A stretch of DNA of 64,000 nucleotides from Misgurnus anguillicaudatus (Eukaryota; Chordata; Actinopteri; Cypriniformes; Cobitidae): NCBI RefSeq assembly GCF_027580225.2, contig NC_073358.2, positions 11,025,001 through 11,089,000 on the forward strand. The letters run 5' to 3'. Position 1 is the stretch's first letter, and every line of letters begins with the position of its first letter. Below are positions 60,937-64,000 of this stretch, piece by piece. The notes below the pieces were generated by a model. It made no database searches and was not told the DNA's origin. It worked only from the letters and a program-made list of their open reading frames with translations. Both the position numbers and the translations under genes were made by a program.

Positions 60937-62547
60937 TACATTTGCCTGCACTACTACTACTACTGAATTTATTGTAAAGCTGCTTTGCCACCATGAAAAA
61001 TTATGAACGTGCTATAGAAATAAATTCGACTGAACTATGACTTTAACTGCATATTTATAAACAATAGAGCAGATCAGCAGATCTTTGCTCTAGATGCTTT
61101 GCTTTAGCTTTGGTGAAGGAAAAAAACATAGCTAATAAAAGCTTGAGATGTAATCCTCTACCTGATGTATCTAATGATTTTACATCATAATGTGCTGGAT
61201 CAAACCATGGCATCTCATACTTACAGTTCCTCACTAGCATTTTGTTTTTGCCATCCACAGTATAATGAGTCGAAAAATATTCGCAGTGCACTACACACGG
61301 ATGATGCCTGGGGCTAGAACATTCGTTGCAGAAAGTCGGCATAGTAGAAATCCAGCTGGGGCAGGGGGCAACACCCTCTGGTATTATATTGACATCAACA
61401 AGGCTTTAATGCGGCTGCGAATATAGACACCTATACACTGGCATGATGCAATTTTAATGCAAACCGTAATATTGTTAAAACTGTTATACTATTTAATCTT
61501 AAGTGTAAGATACAAATACATAGACATACTGTAATGGAGGTATAAAGGTTGTGTCTTATAAGAACGAGAGACTTGTTTTGGTCATTTTGGCTCTGAATCA
61601 ATATTCTCTGAATGCATTCTAGTTATACTTGCAAAGCAGGAGTTGTGGCCAGCAGGGATGTAAGAAAAACAACCTGTAAAAACGCACATAAATCTCCCAT
61701 GTGGATGCCGTTTGCAGTCTGTAGGCTCTCCACGTGCGAAAGGTCAGAATTCATAGCAAACAACTTCTAGCGGGACTCGCGGCCAACGATCTGCATACCA
61801 GGAATATTTACATGCCAGCTATAAACAAATAGTCCGTTCTCGTGGGTAAACACGCCAGCCGCTCACTGCGGCTCAAGGTGAAAGACTTCAATGTTCTGCC
61901 CTGAGGCTTGTCAAAATCTCGTCAATCAACCCAATATAATTGCCAGCTACTAATGCGGTATAAGTAAAACGCCTAACATTTAAGGTTTTCTCTCTAATGC
62001 AATGTTCAGGACAGGAGTGAAATACTCCATACAGCTCTGCAGATGCCTGCCGGGGACCTCCGGAGACGTATGATGGGCAACAGAGCATTTTGAAGTGAAG
62101 GCCCATCGCTCCCCTAGACCCCTGTGGCAGTGCCAAGTCTACCATCTGCTGCGTTCCTGTGATCCAAACAGAAGCGCTCACGACCGGGAGAGAGCCGGAC
62201 TCAAGGAAACTATCAAGATTTCAATCAGCCGTCAAAGGAACGACGGGTCCGTTGGCCGCCTCTGAGACCACCTGGCAGCAGACATCACCAGAACTCTGGA
62301 TGCGCATGAAACTGGGACGGTCAGGCAAACCGGTGAAGCTTCAAAGGAAATAGTGATCACAATGGAAACAGAAGTGATTCGGTTGTTTAAAGGTCTCATA
62401 CTGGTCAAGTGAAGCATCACTGTGAATCACAGGATTAAAGTGTGCATGAAATTAAAACCTGATGTCTGAGGTTTTGTGTTATCAAGCGAATCACAGCAGT
62501 TCATTTGTTTCATCAGGTTTTACAGCGTTTTAATAACCTGACAAAAA
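60937..62547. other. no recognisable gene
   Basis: The frames 61055-61342 and 61888-62181 (minus) are open without any motif. 61700-62200 is more GC-rich than average and free of repeat ends, so it could be single-copy. Confidence 0.4.
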
Positions 62548-62789
62548 AGGAATAGTTCACCCCAAAATCAAAATGAGCCCATCATTTACAATTTAATGCC
62601 AAAAGGTGTATAACTTCCTTTCTTCAGCCAAACACATTCAGAGTTATATTAAAATCTATCATAGCTTTGCAATACCATTGAATAGTAGGTGTTTCTTTGA
62701 TGCCCATCCATCAACAGAAAAAGTTTGAAATTACACATTTGTGAGAGAAAACTATTTGTATGTTTTTGTAATGTTTGTTTGTAAAAAAC

Positions 62790-63274
62790 AACACATCCTC
62801 ACCCCATGTCGTCAATATTTGACGACACTTGACCATTCGTCAATATGTGACGGGGAGGGTATACCTTTCGCGTCAATTTTTGACGAACTGGGGACTTCAA
62901 TACTATTACGTCCGTTGCATTCTCTTTCCTATTTTCTTACCATTTTCGCGTCGGTTTAGGGTTAGATTACGCAAAATTAAACAGTGTACGCGAAATTAAA
63001 CAGTTGTCACCTGGCATTGGGGTTAGAGTTAGGTACGACAGTTGTCACCTGGCGTTGGGGTTAGAGTTAGGTTTGGGTAGGGATGTCATTATGTAAATCT
63101 AACCCTAAACTGACGCGAAAATGGTAAGAAAATAGGAAAGAGAATGCAACGGACGTAATAGTATTGAAGTCCCCAGCTCGTCAAAAAATGACGCGAAAGG
63201 TATACCCTCCCCGCCACACATTGACGAATGGTCAAGTGTCGCCAACCACCGACGACATGGGGTGAGGATGGGTT
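62790..63274. mobile_element. MULE-like element with long TIRs and 9-bp TSD
   Basis: The ends read AACACATCCTCACCCCATGT and the inverse of AACCCATCCTCACCCCATGT. Inverted arms extend roughly 150 bases (GCGTCAATTTTTGACGAACT, AATACTATTACGTCCGTTGC). A perfect 9-bp repeat GTAAAAAAC flanks it (62781-62789 and 63275-63283). The 9-bp TSD with long TIRs points to Mutator-like elements. It is non-coding. Confidence 0.75.
63003..63073 (+). repeat. ~38-bp direct duplication in the MULE-like loop
   Basis: CAGTTGTCACCTGGCATTGG GGTTAGAGTTAGG is followed by a near-identical copy (CATTGG becomes CGTTGG). Confidence 0.9.
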
Positions 63275-63409
63275 GTAAAAAACCCTAGATCTAAAATGGT
63301 GGCACGCCGGTCCATGTCGGTACATAAGATGATCATGACTTCTCACATATCTCGTTACTGTGTTTTGTCACAACGTATAGTCAAGAGACTCAACCAACAA
63401 TCAAGTTAA

Positions 63410-63778
63410 GGCTGCCACACAGTAAAAGATAATTGGGCTAAATTTGTAAATATTTGACATGCTTATGCCCGTTGTTTACTGTGAAGTCACGTTTGACCAT
63501 GGTCTCAGTCGAGACTGAGCGTTGTTTGTGAAGGGAATTTGATGGTGTGTGGAGTGCCGCTATGTCGTCATGACAGCACACCACACACCATCATATTCCC
63601 TTCACAAACAACTTGAGTCTCGAGGGAGAACATGGTCAAACGTGACTTCACAGTAAACAACGGGCATAAGCAAGTCAAATATTTACAAATTTATGAATTT
63701 AAGAAGAAAATCGTTAATTTTTGTGTTATCATGTTTGTGGTCTCTAATATTTTGAAAATCTTTTAGTGTGTCTCTACC
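63410..63778. mobile_element. TTAA element built around a 253-nt hairpin
   Basis: GGCTGCCACACAGTAAAAGAT and ATCTTTTAGTGTGTCTCTACC are its ends, flanked by TTAA (63406-63409 and 63779-63782). Inside, 63440-63692 is an almost perfect inverted repeat with arms of about 118 nt and a loop of about 17-20 nt around 63558-63575. Confidence 0.8.
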
Positions 63779-63831
63779 TTAACAAGATAATTGTAGGCTA
63801 ATTTTCATGTGTGGGCAAACTATTCCTTTAA

Positions 63832-64000
63832 TGCATAAAGACAGCTGTGGCGGCTTGTGACTGCTCTTCCGAAGGGCACAAATTCAAAATATGTGTTCGG
63901 AGTGTTATGTGTGTTGCTCCTGTTTTCAAAATATGTGTTTGTTGCGTCATGTAAACAATGTGCATCACGTGTTTTGTCAAAATAAGTGCCTGCTGCAGAC
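63832..64000. other. no recognisable feature
   Basis: Short non-coding end of the window. AAAATATGTGTTYG occurs twice (63887 and 63927). Confidence 0.5.

Larger units (their letters stand above)
62548..63827. mobile_element. TTAA-type element AGGAATAGTTCACCC, shell of a nest
   Basis: AGGAATAGTTCACCCCAAAA on the left and GTGGGCAAACTATTCCT on the right are inverted. TTAA is kept on the right (63828-63831) but the left flank is AAAA. It holds a MULE-like element and a hairpin element. Confidence 0.75.

Noticed and set aside
61888..62181. Minus-strand 97-codon frame as a host exon
   Set aside because: No acceptor or donor of quality at its limits and no recognisable motif. The GC-rich background makes chance open frames likely.

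Overview
The window reads as a repeat-rich, non-coding stretch of a teleost genome, most likely a cyprinid or close relative. The evidence is the repeat set: Tc1/mariner copies, hAT-type palindromic MITEs, many TTAA-flanked (Kolobok- or piggyBac-like) palindromic elements, PIF/Harbinger-like MITEs, a tRNA-derived SINE with the 'TTGGATAAAAGCNTC' type of tail, CA/GA/ACAG microsatellites, a non-LTR retrotransposon fragment and one LTR-retrotransposon end. I found no convincing host gene, rRNA, functional tRNA or CRISPR array. Every interpretable coding fragment is transposon-derived and broken. Family names come from recognition, because no database search was possible. Boundaries come from target-site duplications (TSDs) and inverted repeats seen directly in the sequence.

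Layout. 0-9 kb: decayed Tc1 element, Harbinger-like MITE, long-inverted-repeat GGTAACAC element, GCAC/AC microsatellite. 9.6-13 kb: a small hAT MITE (TSD CTTTAAGG) split by a 3.07-kb element (TSD AGT) that itself holds an LTR-retrotransposon end, a splice-donor-like tandem array and an in-phase CRE-like triplet. 14.7-16.6 kb: a THAP-like pseudogene, an opposing minus-strand ORF and two MITEs. 16.7-20.4 kb: a five-level nest, TTAA element > THAP-bearing element > inverted-terminal element > hAT element > hAT-like MITE. 21.5-28.1 kb: several discrete hAT and TTAA MITEs and a SINE interrupted by a MITE. 29.6-31.6 kb: a LINE 3' half split by a DNA element (TSD TCA). 31.9-32.6 kb: microsatellites bracketing a 'GTGGGGACATT' repeat. 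34.0-38.5 kb: a long-TIR TTAA element with a THAP exon, and beside it a hAT > TTAA > hAT nest. 42-50 kb: palindromic MITEs. 52.5-57.5 kb: a TTAA MITE and two dead Tc1/mariner elements. 58.7-64 kb: a 1.3-kb TTAA element inside a GGTAACAC copy, then a TTAA element holding a MULE-like element (9-bp TSD) and a 253-nt hairpin.

How the pieces relate. Nothing here looks like a working gene set. What can be recovered is a relative insertion history: the TSDs show which element landed in which, repeatedly, at base resolution. THAP-type zinc-finger fragments occur in three separate transposon contexts. Two minus-strand regions (about 20.78-21.08 kb and 15.78-16.08 kb) and one plus-strand region (46.59-46.83 kb) have exon-like features that I could not identify.
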